Origin: Streptococcus parasanguinis | Lineage (GTDB): Bacteria > Bacillota > Bacilli > Lactobacillales > Streptococcaceae | Direction: 5' to 3' | DNA length: 64,000 nucleotides | Assembly: GCF_023109675.1 (NCBI RefSeq) | Contig: NZ_JALDUR010000003.1 | Coordinates: 124,001 to 188,000 of the forward strand | Shown here: piece by piece, positions 62,612 through 64,000 of the stretch | How positions within the stretch are numbered: position 1 is the stretch's first letter | Layout of the letters: every line of letters starts with the position of its first letter | The notes under the pieces: model-generated | What the model saw: the letters and a program-made list of their open reading frames with translations, nothing else | Databases searched by the model: none | Told to the model about the DNA's origin: nothing | Position numbers and translations under genes: made by a program

Positions 62612-64000
62612 TTATTCTCCCAATTCTGCACTGTAAGCAATGATTTGATCGACAGTGTCTGAAAGGAATTGGATGGTATCCCGAAGTGGTTTGTCTGTTG
62701 AAATATCTGCTCCGATAATCATAGCAGACTCAAGTGGGGTCTTGCTACCGCCTGATTTAAGGAGATCTAGCCAATCTTTAGCTCCGTTTTCGGAGTTCTT
62801 CAAATGCAGGTAACCAGCGGTTGAGATAACTAGGCCAGCTGAGTAGGTGTAGCTGTATAGTCCCATGTAGTAGTGGCTTTGGCGCATCCATGTTAGAGCT
62901 GCATCGTCATCGATTTCAACAGCGTCTCCCCAGAATTCGGTCAAGACTTCCTTCATGATGCTGTTGAGCTTGCTAGCGCCGAAGGTTCCACCTTCTTCAA
63001 TCAGGGTGTAGACCTTGCGTTGGAAGGCCGCTTCCAACAAGTGGGTGATGAAGTTGTGGAAGTAGGTGTCTGTCAAGCGGTGAGCTAAGGCAAAGCGTTT
63101 TTGACGAGGATCGTCAAACTGGTGTTCCAAGTAGTCGCTGAGGAGGAGCTCGTTAAAGGTAGAAGGAGCTTCCACATAGTAGGTCGACATGTGGGCGTTG
63201 AAGTAGCTTTGGTTGTTATCTGAGAAGATGAATTGACCAGAGTGTCCGATTTCGTGGATTAAGGTATAAACATCGCTCATCCGTCCTGTCCAACTCATCA
63301 AGACATAAGAATGGACACGATAGGGGTCAGCTGCATAACCACCGGAATCCTTGCCTTCATTGGCAGCGAAATCAACCCAGCGTTCGGTTTGGTAGCGGGC
63401 AATTTCGCGGGAATATTCTTCCCCAAGAGGTGCCACAGATTTCATGACCAAGTCATAGGCATCATCAATAGTAACATCTGGGTTGAGCGCACTGTCCAAA
63501 TCCAACTTCCAATCAGCGAAAGTCATTTTTTCAAGGCCGTTGACCTTGGCTACGTGTTTGAGGAATTTTTGAGCGACTGGAGCGAAATCCTTCATGATCA
63601 GGTCAATCTGACGGTCAAACATAGAACGATCCACTTCCTGCTCAGCTAAGAGATAGTCAAAGACAGAGTCGTAGCCTCGCATATCTGCGATCAGTTTTTC
63701 AGACTTAACTTGAGCTAGATAGGTAGCAGCAGCTGTGTTTTGGTGCTTGCGGAGACCTTCTGAGAAGGAACGAAAGGCTTTTTCACGGATTTCCGCATTC
63801 TCATGGTTTTGGTAGAAGTTTTCATAGGTAACAAAGCTATTCTTGTAAACTTTTCCATCGACTTCGAAATCAGCCATTTCAAAGTCACCTGCCCGCATCT
63901 TGGTATAGATGTCTTGCGGTCCGTAGAAGACTTCACCCAGGTTGGTCAGAGTTTTTTCTACGTCAGCTCCCAAGTAGTGAGCTTTTTTGATTTTAGCCTG
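62612..64000 (-). CDS. pepF: Oligoendopeptidase F (M3B), N-terminal part beyond the window
   Basis: 462 residues visible; the frame is open to the right window edge, so the true start lies outside and the TTG at 63973 is not a start. Zinc site HEIGH in TLIHEIGHSGQF, with the downstream glutamate in EAPSTFNELLL. Fits PepF/PepB of lactic bacteria and streptococci, a cytosolic oligopeptidase cutting 7-17-residue peptides. The C-terminus is complete, followed by a terminator. Confidence 0.95.
   Translation of the reverse strand, partial: QAKIKKAHYLGADVEKTLTNLGEVFYGPQDIYTKMRAGDFEMADFEVDGKVYKNSFVTYENFYQNHENAEIREKAFRSFSEGLRKHQNTAAATYLAQVKSEKLIADMRGYDSVFDYLLAEQEVDRSMFDRQIDLIMKDFAPVAQKFLKHVAKVNGLEKMTFADWKLDLDSALNPDVTIDDAYDLVMKSVAPLGEEYSREIARYQTERWVDFAANEGKDSGGYAADPYRVHSYVLMSWTGRMSDVYTLIHEIGHSGQFIFSDNNQSYFNAHMSTYYVEAPSTFNELLLSDYLEHQFDDPRQKRFALAHRLTDTYFHNFITHLLEAAFQRKVYTLIEEGGTFGASKLNSIMKEVLTEFWGDAVEIDDDAALTWMRQSHYYMGLYSYTYSAGLVISTAGYLHLKNSENGAKDWLDLLKSGGSKTPLESAMIIGADISTDKPLRDTIQFLSDTVDQIIAYSAELGE

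Overview
The window looks like a chromosomal segment of an oral-type Streptococcus (mitis/sanguinis-like). The reasons are a streptococcal ClpL, PolC, PepS, PepF and DUF4649-TrxA gene set, moderately low GC, strong AGGAGG ribosome sites and short intergenic hairpin repeats. Species cannot be fixed from the sequence alone. No rRNA, tRNA, CRISPR array, complete IS or prophage was seen.

Layout. 1-3034: a MacB-type ABC exporter (permease cut by the window edge) divergent from its probable TetR regulator, with three CAACA-N3-TGTTG operators between. 3199-8527: a C26 amidotransferase, a GH1 glycosidase, glmS and a lipoprotein acid phosphatase. 8590-14454: an unusual operon with two paralogous UroD-superfamily proteins carrying a zinc-type HxC...C motif, a small secreted peptide between them, and a TcyJKLMN-like amino-acid/sulfur ABC importer. 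14530-17787: two paralogous lipoproteins, a GHSLG lipase with a helical C-terminal domain, and two small helical proteins; this matches the layout of a 'reverse-LXG' type VII lipase toxin locus (TslA-like). 17868-20272: clpL with a long leader containing a short uORF. 20498-26711: a small regulator-like gene, yajC, the uppS-cdsA-rseP-proS cluster, and a lipoprotein.

27189-40829: a complete Firmicutes type VII secretion system (esxA, esaA, essA, esaB, essB, essC). At the very 3' end of essC the sequence turns AT-rich and leads into a variable module: a small helical partner, a 686-aa LXG-like candidate toxin, a membrane-anchored candidate immunity protein and a second small partner with an FxxxD motif. 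41102-42202 holds two adjacent membrane/lipoprotein pseudogenes, each broken by one in-frame stop. Then come polC, a 49-aa protein, and a 950-aa protein joining an N-terminal beta-helix to two EccA/CbbX-like AAA+ modules. After pepS are two tandem DUF443-like membrane proteins (the family of the S. aureus TspA immunity protein) and another membrane protein.

54364-64000: def, a Crp/Fnr-type regulator divergent from tandem MFS transporters, an RsuA-type pseudouridine synthase, rpsO with a structured leader, a CadD-like transporter between two copies of a short repeat, DUF4649-trxA, a charged-repeat lipoprotein and pepF (cut by the window edge).

The main theme is that the window carries one T7SS engine with what look like two structurally different toxin modules (lipase/reverse-LXG upstream, LXG downstream), possible orphan or decayed immunity genes, and an AAA+ protein of the EccA type. 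The functional links are inference from domain pattern and gene order.
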